64,000 bases of DNA from Arthrobacter castelli DSM 16402 (GCF_000430705.1 NZ_AUMN01000001.1:310001-374000), one strand, 5' to 3'. Shown: positions 50,132-59,626, counted from the stretch's first letter. The notes: generated by a model not told the origin, from the sequence alone. Made by a program: numbers and translations.

Positions 50132-51529
50132 ATGGAGTTGCAGGACTACCTGAAGGTATTCCGCCAGCGGTGGCTTTCCATCGTTATCTTTGCGATTGCC
50201 GGGTTGGCTATAGCAGCCGTATACACCTTCCTGCAGACTCCTCAATATGAGGCCAGAACTCAGCTCTTCGTCTCCGTTGGCGGGTCCGAGTCGCCCACAG
50301 ATGCTGTCCAGGGCTCCACGTTCGCGGACTCCCGGATTTCCTCGTACGTGACGCTGGCGACGAGTCCGTCTGTTCTGGAGGCCGTAAAGAACGAACTGGA
50401 TTTGGAGAAATCCGTAGATCAACTGGCAGGGTCCGTGACGGCCAGTTCCCCGTCGGAAACCGTGCTCATCAACGTCACAGCCACAGATCCAGACCCCGAA
50501 CTTGCTGCCGATATATCGGTGACAACTGCGCAGAAATTGGTTCAGGCAGTTGAACGAGTCGAGGACGTGGGCCTGGTGCAGCTGAGCGTCTTCGAGAAGG
50601 CCGCGGTACCGACGGAACCGGTAACGCCGCGCACGACCATTAATTTGGCGTTGGGGGGCGTTCTCGGGCTGTTGATTGGCATGGGCGTCGCGGTTTTGCG
50701 GGAAATACTCGATACTCGGCTGCGGTCAGAGGAGGACATCAAGCGGGTCACCGATGCCGGCGTGCTGGGGACATTCGCTGCGGAGTCCGATATGGACCGT
50801 CATCCGCTAGTGACACAGCAGGAACCATACAGTCCGCGGGCTGAAAGCTTCCGTCAATTGCGTACCCATCTGCATTTCACCAACATTGAAGGCGGTTCGC
50901 AGAGCGTTGTCTTTACGTCGTCTGTCCCGGGCGAAGGTAAGAGCATCTCGGCCATTAACCTTTCCATCATGCTAGCCGAAAGCGGAACAAGAGTGCTGCT
51001 GGTCGATGCAGACCTCCGCAGACCCCGGGTGGCGAAGTATTTGGGGCTGGAAAATGTCGTCGGGCTGTCGACGGTCCTGTCACACCAGGTCTCTTTTGAA
51101 GACGCTGTTCAAAGCTGGGGGCCGGGTGGCGCACTAAACGTCATGACGGCCGGCCAGCTTGCTCCGAACCCAAGCGAGCTTCTCGGATCGCCCGTGATGG
51201 AGAAGCTCGTTCAGCAAATGGAAGAGCAGTATGAAGTTGTCATCATTGACGCTCCGCCGCTCCTGCCAGTGACGGATCCCGCGGTGTTGGGATCCATCGC
51301 CAGTGGAATTATTCTTGTGGTGAGCGCAGATGGCATGGTTAATCGGGACGAACTTGCACGATCAATTGAGAATATTGATGCTGTGAACGCTCGACTGCTG
51401 GGGCTGGTTCTTAACCGGCTTCCCATCACGCGTGGCAACTACAGCTACTACGACTACAAGCCGGATGCACCATCCAAACCACGTCGAGGCAAGGGAAAAC
51501 GCGAGCTATCGGGCATGAGGCACCTCTAG
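50132..51529 (+). CDS. Wzz/BY-kinase fusion: polysaccharide co-polymerase with tyrosine kinase
   Basis: The 465-residue protein combines a Wzz-type chain-length domain with two membrane helices (about 14-34 and 170-190) and a cytoplasmic BY-kinase. The kinase has Walker A at 266-271 (SSVPGEGKS), A' at 290-296 (LLVDADLRRPR) and Walker B at 371-374 (IIDAPPLLPVTDP). A C-terminal tyrosine cluster (NYSYYDY, 437-442) is the autophosphorylation tail. Kinase cycling controls polymer length and export. In Gram-positives these domains are often split (CpsC/CpsD); actinobacteria commonly fuse them. The cognate phosphatase gene begins 2 bases downstream. Confidence 0.9.
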   Translation: MELQDYLKVFRQRWLSIVIFAIAGLAIAAVYTFLQTPQYEARTQLFVSVGGSESPTDAVQGSTFADSRISSYVTLATSPSVLEAVKNELDLEKSVDQLAGSVTASSPSETVLINVTATDPDPELAADISVTTAQKLVQAVERVEDVGLVQLSVFEKAAVPTEPVTPRTTINLALGGVLGLLIGMGVAVLREILDTRLRSEEDIKRVTDAGVLGTFAAESDMDRHPLVTQQEPYSPRAESFRQLRTHLHFTNIEGGSQSVVFTSSVPGEGKSISAINLSIMLAESGTRVLLVDADLRRPRVAKYLGLENVVGLSTVLSHQVSFEDAVQSWGPGGALNVMTAGQLAPNPSELLGSPVMEKLVQQMEEQYEVVIIDAPPLLPVTDPAVLGSIASGIILVVSADGMVNRDELARSIENIDAVNARLLGLVLNRLPITRGNYSYYDYKPDAPSKPRRGKGKRELSGMRHL

Positions 51530-51531
51530 AC

Positions 51532-52137
51532 ATGGAATCACCGAGTCCTTTTCGTATTCTCACGGTATGCACAGGGAACGTCTGCCGTTCCGCCATGGTG
51601 GAACGAGTCCTACAAGCAATGCTCGACCAAAGTTCGCCCGGTAGTTTTGACGTGCGCAGTGCCGGCACGCACGCGCTCGTGGGCCAAAGCATGACGGCGG
51701 AAATCGCGCAATTGGTTCGAGACGCAGGTGGAAGCGATACGGGGTTCGAATCAAGGCAACTGACGGGACAGGTGCTTGCTGAGCAAGACCTGGTACTGGC
51801 GCTAACGAGGGAACACCGGGCGAAGGTCTTGGAAATTTCTCCAAAACATCTTCGCCGCACCTTCACGCTGAGGGAATTTGGTCGTATGGTGCAACTCATT
51901 ACCGAGGAATCAGGATCCGCCATCGAATGGTCGGCAACTGCTTACGACAGGTGGAAGCAGTTGATCCCCGCTGTCACATCCGTGAGGCACCAGGTCATTG
52001 GGACGGCTGCCGACGACGACGTCGTGGACCCGTACCGCAGAGACATGAGCGTACATCATCAAATGTTGCATCAGATCGAACCGGCCCTTGCCGCCTTATC
52101 TGGGTTTCAAACCCGCTCAGTAGAGGCGCAAGCCTGA
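51532..52137 (+). CDS. Low-molecular-weight protein-tyrosine-phosphatase
   Basis: The 201-residue enzyme has the active-site loop CTGNVCRS (Cys13 to Arg19) and DPYRRD near 167, which contributes the general acid. It would dephosphorylate the tyrosine tail of the kinase encoded just upstream. The protein is about 40 residues longer than the classic 150-160, with a helical insertion between (FGRMVQLITEESGSAIEWSATAYDRWKQLIP), as seen in other actinobacterial members. Confidence 0.88.
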   Translation: MESPSPFRILTVCTGNVCRSAMVERVLQAMLDQSSPGSFDVRSAGTHALVGQSMTAEIAQLVRDAGGSDTGFESRQLTGQVLAEQDLVLALTREHRAKVLEISPKHLRRTFTLREFGRMVQLITEESGSAIEWSATAYDRWKQLIPAVTSVRHQVIGTAADDDVVDPYRRDMSVHHQMLHQIEPALAALSGFQTRSVEAQA

Positions 52138-52209
52138 ACAAATTTCATTGGGGGACTAACGAGACGTCACTGGGGGCCAACGGGACGCTAAATGTGAAGG
52201 ACGATGAAA

Positions 52210-53988
52210 ATGGGACAACCGAGTGCCGTTCCCCGCCAATTTGGTCAGTTCGTCATCGACGCCCTTATCTGGGGCTTGGCAATATGCTTTGGCGTGCTCC
52301 TGCGTTTCGACTTCAACGCTGCAATGGCCAATTGGTCGTGGGTGTTTGTCTACTGCGCTATGGCGGCTGTATTACAGGGTGTCGGCGGTTCATTCGTTGC
52401 ACTGTACAGGGGACGGTACAGGTACGGATCGTTCGATGAAGCGCGGCCCCTTGTCTGCGTCGTTGTCGGTGTCGGGGGAGTGCTTTTTGTACTCGGCCTC
52501 CTGCTCATCTCCGCCTCAGGTGTTCCACGGAGCACTATTCTCATAGCCCTCCCTGCAGCGTTCGCCATGATGGGAGCCGTACGCTACTGGCGCAGGATTG
52601 CTGTCGAACGCAAGCATCGGCCAGGCGATAATGCACAGCGTGCCTTGGTCTACGGTGCCGGACATCTGGGCGAAAATGTCGTCCGCAACATGCTTAAGGA
52701 CCCGATCTCACCGTATGTGCCGGTTGGATTGATCGATGATGACCTTCGCAGGCAGCAGTTGCGATTGACCGGAGTGCCGGTTCTCGGTCAGGGGACCGAC
52801 TTGGAGGAGATAGCCGAACGTACCGGAGCCAGCGCACTCATAATGTGTATTGCCCGGGCCGAAGCCGATACCGTCCGGGAAATTTCCGACCGGGCGGATT
52901 GTGCGGGACTGCGATTGCTGGTGCTGCCGCCCCTGGAAGAGATACTTGAAGGTGGCGGACAGCTTACCGACGTGCGCGATGTCAGGATCGAAGACATCAT
53001 TGGCCGCCACCCGGTCGACACGGACATCGCCTCGATCGCCGACTATCTCGCGGGCAAGAGGGTTCTGGTTACCGGAGCCGGTGGTTCGATTGGTGCAGAG
53101 CTATGCCGCCAGATCGCAAAGTTCTCCCCCGAAGAGCTGATTATGCTCGATAGGGATGAGTCCGGGCTGCAAACTACGCAGCTTTCGATCCTGGGCCATG
53201 GTTTATTGAACAGCAGGGACGTTGTGCTCGCAGATATCCGTGATCGCGATGTCGTCGGTGGCATTTTCTGCGAGCGTCGGCCGCAAGTGGTTTTCCATGC
53301 GGCCGCATTGAAGCACTTGCCATTGCTCGAGCAGTATCCCGAAGAAGGTTGGAAGACGAACGTTCTGGGAACTTTGAATGTCATCGAAGCCGCGTTGGAC
53401 ATACAGGTGGACACTTTCGTCAACGTTTCCACTGACAAGGCAGCGGACGCGACGAGCATATTGGGTCGCACCAAACGGCTCGGTGAGCGTTTGACAGCAT
53501 GGGCCGCAGAAAGGACAAACGGGACTTTTCTATCCGTTCGCTTCGGGAACGTCATCGGCAGCCGCGGCTCTATGCTGCCACTATTCGCCGGGCAAATTGA
53601 AAGAGGAGGGCCGGTTACCGTCACCCACCCTGACGTAACGCGCTATTTCATGACGATCCCGGAGGCCTGTCAACTGGTTGTTCAGGCGGGAGGTATTGGC
53701 CGGGACGGTGAAGTACTCATTTTGGATATGGGAGAGCCCATAAAGATTCTGGACGTGGCTAAGCGGATGATTAACATGACTGGCCGCGACATTCCGATCG
53801 AGTTCACCGGGCTCCGGCCAGGGGAAAAGCTCCACGAGGTGCTCATTGGGCAGTCCGAGCACGACGAACGTCCACTGCACCCCAAAATTTCACACGCTTC
53901 CGTTCCAGGTTTGGAACCTGGCGAACTTCCGGCATATGCCGTGGATGAAGGCGCTCCATCGGTCCTCCAGCAACCAAGCCAATCATAA
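52210..53988 (+). CDS. Membrane-anchored nucleotide-sugar 4,6-dehydratase (PglF/WbpM/CapD type)
   Basis: From ATG 52210 the protein has 592 residues. Four membrane helices (about 10-115) precede a CoA-binding-like domain (RALVYGAGHLGENVV) and the catalytic SDR domain, RVLVTGAGGSIGAELCRQIA. VNVSTDKAADATSILGRTKRL holds the Ser and Lys; the position usually occupied by Met or Tyr is Leu. LRPGEKLHEVLI ends it. It would convert UDP-GlcNAc to the 4-keto-6-deoxy sugar. ATG 52204 is an alternative start with poorer spacing to AAGGA. It probably supplies the aminotransferase encoded at 55.3 kb. Confidence 0.87.
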   Translation: MGQPSAVPRQFGQFVIDALIWGLAICFGVLLRFDFNAAMANWSWVFVYCAMAAVLQGVGGSFVALYRGRYRYGSFDEARPLVCVVVGVGGVLFVLGLLLISASGVPRSTILIALPAAFAMMGAVRYWRRIAVERKHRPGDNAQRALVYGAGHLGENVVRNMLKDPISPYVPVGLIDDDLRRQQLRLTGVPVLGQGTDLEEIAERTGASALIMCIARAEADTVREISDRADCAGLRLLVLPPLEEILEGGGQLTDVRDVRIEDIIGRHPVDTDIASIADYLAGKRVLVTGAGGSIGAELCRQIAKFSPEELIMLDRDESGLQTTQLSILGHGLLNSRDVVLADIRDRDVVGGIFCERRPQVVFHAAALKHLPLLEQYPEEGWKTNVLGTLNVIEAALDIQVDTFVNVSTDKAADATSILGRTKRLGERLTAWAAERTNGTFLSVRFGNVIGSRGSMLPLFAGQIERGGPVTVTHPDVTRYFMTIPEACQLVVQAGGIGRDGEVLILDMGEPIKILDVAKRMINMTGRDIPIEFTGLRPGEKLHEVLIGQSEHDERPLHPKISHASVPGLEPGELPAYAVDEGAPSVLQQPSQS

Positions 53989-54031
53989 TGGCTCCAACCT
54001 GTCGGCCATTTGTCACAAGAGATTGAAGGTC

Positions 54032-55090
54032 ATGAATATGAACACGTCTTATGCAGGCAAGAAAATTCTGATCACCGGAGGAACAGGGTCCTTTGGCCAT
54101 ACCGTGGCAAAGAAGCTCCTCGACCGTGATGTGGAAGAAGTACGGATCCTGAGCAGGGATGAGGCTAAGCAGGATGCGATGCGCCGTCAGCTTGCGGACC
54201 CGAGACTGCGCTTCTACGTGGGGGACGTCCGGGAATACCAGAGTGTTGATCGGGCCGTGAAGTCCGTGGATCACGTATTCCACGCGGCGGCGTTGAAGCA
54301 GGTTCCCTCCTGCGAATTCTTTCCGATGGAGGCTATTCGTACCAATATCCATGGCAGCGAAAACGTGATCAGGGCCGCTGAGGCGCATGGGGTTGCATCC
54401 GTTGTTTGCTTGAGTACCGATAAAGCCGTGTACCCAGTCAACGCCATGGGCATGAGCAAGGCGATGATGGAGAAGGTGGCTCAATCGCATGGTTTGAACA
54501 ATCGTGAAGCGGAGACAATCGTATCCTGCGTCCGGTACGGGAACGTGATGTACTCCCGCGGATCGGTGATTCCGCTGTTTGTCGATCAAATAAAGTCCGG
54601 AAAGCGATTGACTATTACCGACCCGGATATGACCAGGTTTATGATGTCGTTGTCCGATTCTGTGGAGCTGGTCGAGTTTGCGTTCAGCAACGCGAACCAG
54701 GGAGACCTGTTTATCCGCAAGGCTCCTGCTTGCACAATTGGCGACCTGGCGAAGGCCGTCGGTAACCTATTCCAAATATCGCCCGAAATTGACGTGATTG
54801 GCACCCGCCACGCTGAAAAGGTTTCAGAGTCGTTGGCAAGCCGCGAAGAACTTGCCCGGGCGCGGGACATGGACGACTATTTCCGTATCGAAGCGGACAC
54901 TCGTGACCTGAACTACAACGTCTTCTTCTCCGAGGGAGACCCCAATCAAGTGATGTACGACGACTATGATTCCCATTCAGTTTCACGTATGGATATACCA
55001 GAGATTGAAGCCCTGCTTCTAACTCTGCCCGAAATTCAGTCCGAACTGCAGATCGCCGGTATCGAGCCGCGAATAAGCGTTGCTGGATAG
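54032..55090 (+). CDS. UDP-GlcNAc 4,6-dehydratase/5-epimerase, CapE/FnlA type
   Basis: The 352-residue soluble SDR reads KKILITGGTGSFGHTVAKKLLDRDVEEVRILSRDEAKQDAMRRQLADPRLRFYVGDVREYQSVDRAVKSVDHVFHAAALKQVPSCEFFPMEAIRTNIHGSENVI. The catalytic segment is STDKAVYPVNAMGMSKAMMEK, with MxxxK in place of YxxxK, the hallmark of CapE. It starts the route to UDP-N-acetyl-L-fucosamine, continued by the CapF- and CapG-like enzymes further right. ATG 54038 is an alternative start. The gene overlaps nothing and follows the dehydratase by 43 bases. Confidence 0.9.
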   Translation: MNMNTSYAGKKILITGGTGSFGHTVAKKLLDRDVEEVRILSRDEAKQDAMRRQLADPRLRFYVGDVREYQSVDRAVKSVDHVFHAAALKQVPSCEFFPMEAIRTNIHGSENVIRAAEAHGVASVVCLSTDKAVYPVNAMGMSKAMMEKVAQSHGLNNREAETIVSCVRYGNVMYSRGSVIPLFVDQIKSGKRLTITDPDMTRFMMSLSDSVELVEFAFSNANQGDLFIRKAPACTIGDLAKAVGNLFQISPEIDVIGTRHAEKVSESLASREELARARDMDDYFRIEADTRDLNYNVFFSEGDPNQVMYDDYDSHSVSRMDIPEIEALLLTLPEIQSELQIAGIEPRISVAG

Positions 55091-55128
55091 TGAAACAGTC
55101 TCTACAAAGCGAGGCGCTCTGCTAATCT

Positions 55129-55152
55129 GGAACGGCGATAATCCGCCGTTCC
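55129..55152. other. 9-6-9 inverted repeat in the spacer after the CapE-like gene
   Basis: GGAACGGCG (55129-55137), ATAATC, CGCCGTTCC (55144-55152) could form a hairpin in the 222-base spacer between two locus genes. It has no following U-tract, so termination is doubtful; partial attenuation or an internal promoter element is possible. The rest of the spacer shows no gene. Confidence 0.45.
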
Positions 55153-55312
55153 TCTGCAAACCGAACTGGATTGCTGCTGCGGAATTTCAGGCTTCGACGA
55201 TGAGCTCGACAGCTGAGGCCGTGCATGCTGTAAGCGACACACCGTCCTCACGCTCAAGCCCACTTTCCGGCAAATGGGATCAGCGACATGCTGAACTAGA
55301 AGGAGGTTCACG

Positions 55313-56452
55313 ATGGCCGACCGCGTGCTGATGTCGCCGCCCGACGTCGGACAGGTTGAGGAGGAGTACGTTCTCCAGGCAATGAGATCGGGTTGGGTGG
55401 CTCCCACCGGACCTGACGTCACGGCATTCGAGAATGAAATTGCTGACCGGGTAGGAGTTGGACACGCAGTTGCGCTGAGCTCCGGTACCGCTGCGTTGCA
55501 TCTCGGCATGCTTGGCCTTGGAGTTGGGCCCGGCGACGTGGTGATCGTACCCACGATGACCTTTGTGGCCAGCGCGAATGCAGTGACGTATACCGGCGCC
55601 CGGCCCTGTTTCGTTGATGTCAGCCCTGACGATGGAAATATGGATCCTCAGGTGCTTCGGGATGCCATTTCCTACGTGCAGGCTGAGGGACACCATGTAG
55701 CAGCCGTAATGAGTGTCGACATATTCGGCGTATGCGCAAATAACACAGCTATCGCCAAGGTGTGCGCTGACGCAGGCGTGCCCTTGATCGAGGACGCAGC
55801 CGAAGCTCTGGGAGCTACAGATGAAACGGGCCAAGCTGCGGGAAGCTTTGGCAGGGTCGCAGCACTGTCATTCAACGGCAATAAGATAATGACCACCAGC
55901 GGCGGCGGCATGCTTGTCAGTAACGACAAGGAGCTGGCCGATCACGCACGGTTCCTGAGCACTCAGGCACGGGAGCCAGTGTTGCACTACGAACACAAAC
56001 ACATAGGCTACAACTATCGCATGAGCAATATCCTCGCGGCGTTGGGCCGGGGGCAGCTGAGCCGCTTGGACTCGATGATCGCCAGGCGCCGCGAAATCCG
56101 CGAGATCTATCACTCTCTGTTCGACCCGCTGCCCGGGATACGTCTTTTCGGCGCTGAGCAGGAACAGACGGCCAACTGCTGGTTGTCGTCGGTCGTGGTT
56201 GACCGTGAGGTGGCCGGCTTCTCGGCGAGTGAACTCGGCGAATTCCTCAACGGCCGCAATATCGAATGTCGTCCGTTGTGGAAGCCGATGCACCTGCAGC
56301 CGACTTTTGCAGACTCCCTCCGCTATGTGACAGGAGCAGCCCAGGGTCTCTTCGAAAGCGGCCTGACACTACCCAGCGGATCGGCACATGATGATGCAGT
56401 CATCAACGGAGTCACTGAGACGATTCGCGAGTTTATGGCGGCTGGAGCATGA
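55313..56452 (+). CDS. DegT/DnrJ/EryC1 sugar aminotransferase
   Basis: The 379-residue PLP enzyme opens SPPDVGQVEEEYVLQAMRSGWVAPTGPDVTAFE and has SSGTAALHLGMLGLGVGPGDVVIVPTMTFVASANAVTYTGARPCFVDV, DAAEALGA and the PLP lysine in SFNGNKIMTTSGGGML. It would aminate C-4 of a UDP-4-keto-6-deoxy sugar, as PglE and WbpE-like proteins do. AAGGAGG lies 8 bases before the ATG. It sits between the CapE- and CapF-like genes, so two nucleotide-sugar pathways are interleaved. No acetyltransferase of the PglD type is in the window. Confidence 0.88.
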   Translation: MADRVLMSPPDVGQVEEEYVLQAMRSGWVAPTGPDVTAFENEIADRVGVGHAVALSSGTAALHLGMLGLGVGPGDVVIVPTMTFVASANAVTYTGARPCFVDVSPDDGNMDPQVLRDAISYVQAEGHHVAAVMSVDIFGVCANNTAIAKVCADAGVPLIEDAAEALGATDETGQAAGSFGRVAALSFNGNKIMTTSGGGMLVSNDKELADHARFLSTQAREPVLHYEHKHIGYNYRMSNILAALGRGQLSRLDSMIARRREIREIYHSLFDPLPGIRLFGAEQEQTANCWLSSVVVDREVAGFSASELGEFLNGRNIECRPLWKPMHLQPTFADSLRYVTGAAQGLFESGLTLPSGSAHDDAVINGVTETIREFMAAGA

Positions 56453-57576
56453 AGGTTGCGGTCACAGGCGGGCATGGCTTCCTGGGCTGGCACACTGCGG
56501 TCAGGCTGCGTGCACTTTACGACATCGAGCCGGTATTGCTACGGCGCGAAGACTTCGCCGACCCATCCGGGCTTTCGACTGCACTGAGCCAAGTGGATAC
56601 GGTCATCCATTTGGCCGGGGTCAACAGAGCCGGAACTGACGACGAGGTCGAGTCCGGGAACATGCAGATTGCAGAAGTCCTCGCGGAGGCGCTGACAGAA
56701 GCCGGCGGACGACATCACGTTGTTTATGGCAACTCCATCCAGTCCGAACTTGATAACCCTTACGGCCGGGGCAAGGCACGGGCGGGAGAGGCGCTGAAAT
56801 CAGCACTGATGACTACCGGCGGCTCTGTAGCAAATGTGCTGCTGCCGAATCTCTTCGGCGAGCACGGCCAACCGTACTACAACTCCTTCGTCGCCACCTT
56901 CTGTCATGAGATTGCACATGGACGCAAACCTGAAGTGACCGGGGACAAAGAGGTGCGTCTACTGCATGCACAGCGGGCCGCTGACCTTTTGATCGAATCG
57001 TCCCTTCGTCGTGAGAATCACCAGCGGACCCCCGAGGGCGATTCTTTTCAAGTCAGCGAAATCCTGATCCGCCTTATCGACTTTGATGATGCATACGGGC
57101 AGGGTCAGATACCAGCCTTGACCGACCCTTTTACGATCGATCTATTCAACACTTTCCGGTCATATCTGTTTCCTCAGCATTTTCCGTTCCGACCCAACGT
57201 GAACGCAGATGAACGCGGAGAGCTGTTCGAGACGGTCCGGATGCACGGTGGGACAGGACAAACGTTCGTGTCCTCAACTGTCCCAGGGGCAGTTCGAGGC
57301 GAGCATTATCATCTAAACAAGATCGAACGGTTCTTCGTGCTGAAGGGCACGGCGGAGATAGCTCTGCGTCGTGTCCTGGACGATGAGATTCTCCGTTTTC
57401 GGATCACTGGCGATGAACACGGCTTCGTGGACATGCCCACGATGTGGACCCACAAGATCAGCAATGTGGGCGAAGATGAATTGCTCACCATGTTTTGGAC
57501 GGATCAGCTATTAGACCCGGCTGCCCCCGACACCTACCGGGAGCACGTCGAGTCCGAAGGGAACCGAGGTCTGTGA
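56449..57576 (+). CDS. CapF-type UDP-sugar reductase/epimerase with cupin domain
   Basis: The 375-residue bifunctional protein has an N-terminal SDR domain (MKVAVTGGHGFLGWHTAVRLRALYD, VIHLAGVNRAGTDDEVE, NPYGRGKARAG) and a C-terminal cupin (GELFETVRMHGGTGQTFVSSTVPGAVRGEHYHLNKIERFFVLKGTAEIALRRV, with metal-binding His/Glu). This is the CapF architecture that makes UDP-L-6-deoxytalose-NAc from the CapE product. It overlaps the aminotransferase gene by 4 bases and the epimerase gene downstream in the same way. Confidence 0.9.
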   Translation: MKVAVTGGHGFLGWHTAVRLRALYDIEPVLLRREDFADPSGLSTALSQVDTVIHLAGVNRAGTDDEVESGNMQIAEVLAEALTEAGGRHHVVYGNSIQSELDNPYGRGKARAGEALKSALMTTGGSVANVLLPNLFGEHGQPYYNSFVATFCHEIAHGRKPEVTGDKEVRLLHAQRAADLLIESSLRRENHQRTPEGDSFQVSEILIRLIDFDDAYGQGQIPALTDPFTIDLFNTFRSYLFPQHFPFRPNVNADERGELFETVRMHGGTGQTFVSSTVPGAVRGEHYHLNKIERFFVLKGTAEIALRRVLDDEILRFRITGDEHGFVDMPTMWTHKISNVGEDELLTMFWTDQLLDPAAPDTYREHVESEGNRGL

Positions 57577-58691
57577 CTAAAGTAATGACGATCGTGGGTA
57601 CGAGGCCTGAGATCATCCGGCTCTCCCGGGTGATAGACCGTCTCGACGATACGGTGGACCATGTGCTGGTTCATACGGGCCAGAACTACGACCGCCAACT
57701 GAACCAGGTGTTTTTCGATGACCTTGGACTTCGGGCCCCCGATCATTACCTGGACGTGAACACCTCGTCGCTGGGGCAGGTCCTTGGCGAGATCCTGATC
57801 AAATCAGAACAAGTACTTCTCTCGGAGAAACCCGATGCCGTGCTGGTTCTTGGAGATACCAACTCCTGCATTGCAGCTGTGATGGCCAAACGGATGCGTA
57901 TTCCCGTCTACCACATGGAAGCTGGAAACCGGTGTTTCGACGAGAACGTTCCAGAAGAAACGAACCGCCGCCTCGTCGATCACGTCGCAGATTTCAACTT
58001 GGTCTATACAGAACATGCACGGCGCAATCTGCTGTCGGAAGGGCTCCACCCACGCAGGATTCTGCTGACAGGTTCTCCGATGCGGGAAGTCCTGGAACGA
58101 TACCGGAACGAAATTGACGCCTCGGATGTGGTGGGCAAGCTGGCTCTTGAACCTCAGAAGTATTTCCTCGTTTCAGCCCACCGCGAGGAGAACGTTGACT
58201 CACCTGAACGATTGGGGCAGCTTGTTGACTGCCTGAAGGCTGTGTACGAGCAGTGGAACTTTCCTGTCATTGTTTCGACACATCCCAGGACACGGCGGCG
58301 CCTTGCTGCCTTGGACGCTGATCTTGGCGAGGCAGATATCCGGTGGCTGGAACCCTTCGGGTTTCACGATTACAACAAGCTGCAACTTGAATCGGCATGC
58401 ACGCTCTCTGACAGCGGAACTATCTCTGAAGAGTCCTCCATACTCGGCTTTCCTGCGATCACTTTGCGGGATTCCATAGAACGGCCTGAAGCACTGGACA
58501 GTGGCTCGATCACCATGACGGGCCTTGAGGCGGGCAATGTTGTTGAAGCCGTCGATCTCGCATTGCAGGTTGGTTCCCGAGGCTTGTCGATGCCGGCGGG
58601 ATATGAGATCAACGACACGAGTAACCGCGTCGTCCGCTTTATTGTGTCGACTTGGCGCAGGCATGCGCAATGGGCGGGCCTTCGCAAATGA
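57573..58691 (+). CDS. UDP-N-acetylglucosamine 2-epimerase family (CapG/WbjD type)
   Basis: The 372-residue protein reads KVMTIVGTRPEIIRLSRVIDRLDDTVDHVLVHTGQNYDRQLNQVFFDDLGLRAPDHYL, with the conserved VLVLGDTNSCIAAVMAKRMRIPVYHMEAGNRCFDENVPEETNRRLVDHVADF. The position after CapE/CapF fits conversion to UDP-L-FucNAc. GTG 57573 overlaps the CapF stop (GTGA). A longer frame from 57495 lacks family similarity. FHDYNKLQLESACTLSDSGTISEESSILGFPAITLRDSIERPEALDSG completes the active site. Confidence 0.9.
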   Translation: MTKVMTIVGTRPEIIRLSRVIDRLDDTVDHVLVHTGQNYDRQLNQVFFDDLGLRAPDHYLDVNTSSLGQVLGEILIKSEQVLLSEKPDAVLVLGDTNSCIAAVMAKRMRIPVYHMEAGNRCFDENVPEETNRRLVDHVADFNLVYTEHARRNLLSEGLHPRRILLTGSPMREVLERYRNEIDASDVVGKLALEPQKYFLVSAHREENVDSPERLGQLVDCLKAVYEQWNFPVIVSTHPRTRRRLAALDADLGEADIRWLEPFGFHDYNKLQLESACTLSDSGTISEESSILGFPAITLRDSIERPEALDSGSITMTGLEAGNVVEAVDLALQVGSRGLSMPAGYEINDTSNRVVRFIVSTWRRHAQWAGLRK

Positions 58692-59626
58692 CCGATGGGA
58701 CTGATCGTGAATCGACGGTGCAACGGCGTTCGCTCGGGGGGCATGTCGTGGAAGCTGGCTTGGCGGCCGTTGGCTTCGATGCCAGTGCCAATAACGATGT
58801 GGCGCTCGTTGAAACGGCGCGACCACACCGCTCACCATACCGGATCGTGCTGGCTCAGAACGCGTGGAACGTGGTTGACATTTCCACATTCTGGACCCTG
58901 CTGGGTAACTACCCGATGTCCCGCCGCCTTCGATATATCGTTCGGCGTGTGATTGCAGGGATCAATCTCCGCCGGGCAAAAAAAGTTGTTTGTCTTACTG
59001 AGTCGATGTCCGCCCTTTGTGCCAAGTACTCCAGTAATGTCGTCACGTCGCCTGTGACAGTCCCGGTTGACTTCCTCTCGCGGTCAGCTCCGCAGGCAGA
59101 AGCCGACTGGTCTGATACCGTCCTCGTTCCCGGGACCGTAACCTGGCACAAAAATCCGGTCGAGGCCATCCGGATAGTGCAAGCGCTTCAACGTAATGGG
59201 ACGTCAATCGCCAAGGTCGTTTTTGCGGGCTCCGACGATGGCTCCGGTAGCTGGCAGGAAGTTGAATCGGCCGCAAACGCCGCCGGTATTCCCTGCTCGC
59301 GAATGAGGTTGTCGCGGGACGAGATGTCCATTGCATGTGCCTCGGCAGCGGCTGTGGTGATACCAAGCCATCTCGAGAGCTTGAGCCTTTCGATGGCGGA
59401 AGCATTGGCGACTGCTTCGATTGTCATTGCGAGTGATATTCCGGCGCATCGGGAGCTTGCCCGCCGGTTGGGCCGTGAGCCGGTATGGGGCCGTGATGAA
59501 GTTGGTCTTGAACGGCTTCAGGAGCAGGCTCTGCCGGATCTCGATGTCAACGGACTTTGGCGGGAATGGAACAGACTAGGCGAATCCCTTGACTTGCCAA
59601 CGATGGCTGGTCCTCCCGAGGGGTAG
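58688..59626 (+). CDS. Glycosyltransferase family 4-like
   Basis: The 312-residue protein resembles the GT-B fold of family 4. The N-part is short, YRIVLAQNAWNVVDISTFWTLLGNYPMSRRLRYIVRRVIAGINLRRAKKVVCLTESMSALC. The C-part, DTVLVPGTVTWHKNPVEAIRIVQALQRNGTSIAKVVFAGSDDGSG and VVIPSHLESLSLSMAEALATASIVIASDIPAHRELA, holds the nucleotide-sugar-binding ESLSLSMAEA motif. At 312 residues it is somewhat shorter than the usual 350-400. Which sugar it adds is unknown. It overlaps the epimerase stop by 4 bases. Confidence 0.8.
   Translation: MTDGTDRESTVQRRSLGGHVVEAGLAAVGFDASANNDVALVETARPHRSPYRIVLAQNAWNVVDISTFWTLLGNYPMSRRLRYIVRRVIAGINLRRAKKVVCLTESMSALCAKYSSNVVTSPVTVPVDFLSRSAPQAEADWSDTVLVPGTVTWHKNPVEAIRIVQALQRNGTSIAKVVFAGSDDGSGSWQEVESAANAAGIPCSRMRLSRDEMSIACASAAAVVIPSHLESLSLSMAEALATASIVIASDIPAHRELARRLGREPVWGRDEVGLERLQEQALPDLDVNGLWREWNRLGESLDLPTMAGPPEG

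Noticed and set aside
55080-55331. Plus-strand frame between the CapE-like and aminotransferase genes
   Set aside because: Low-complexity Ser/Pro-rich product that overlaps the next start and contains the hairpin; no ribosome-binding site.
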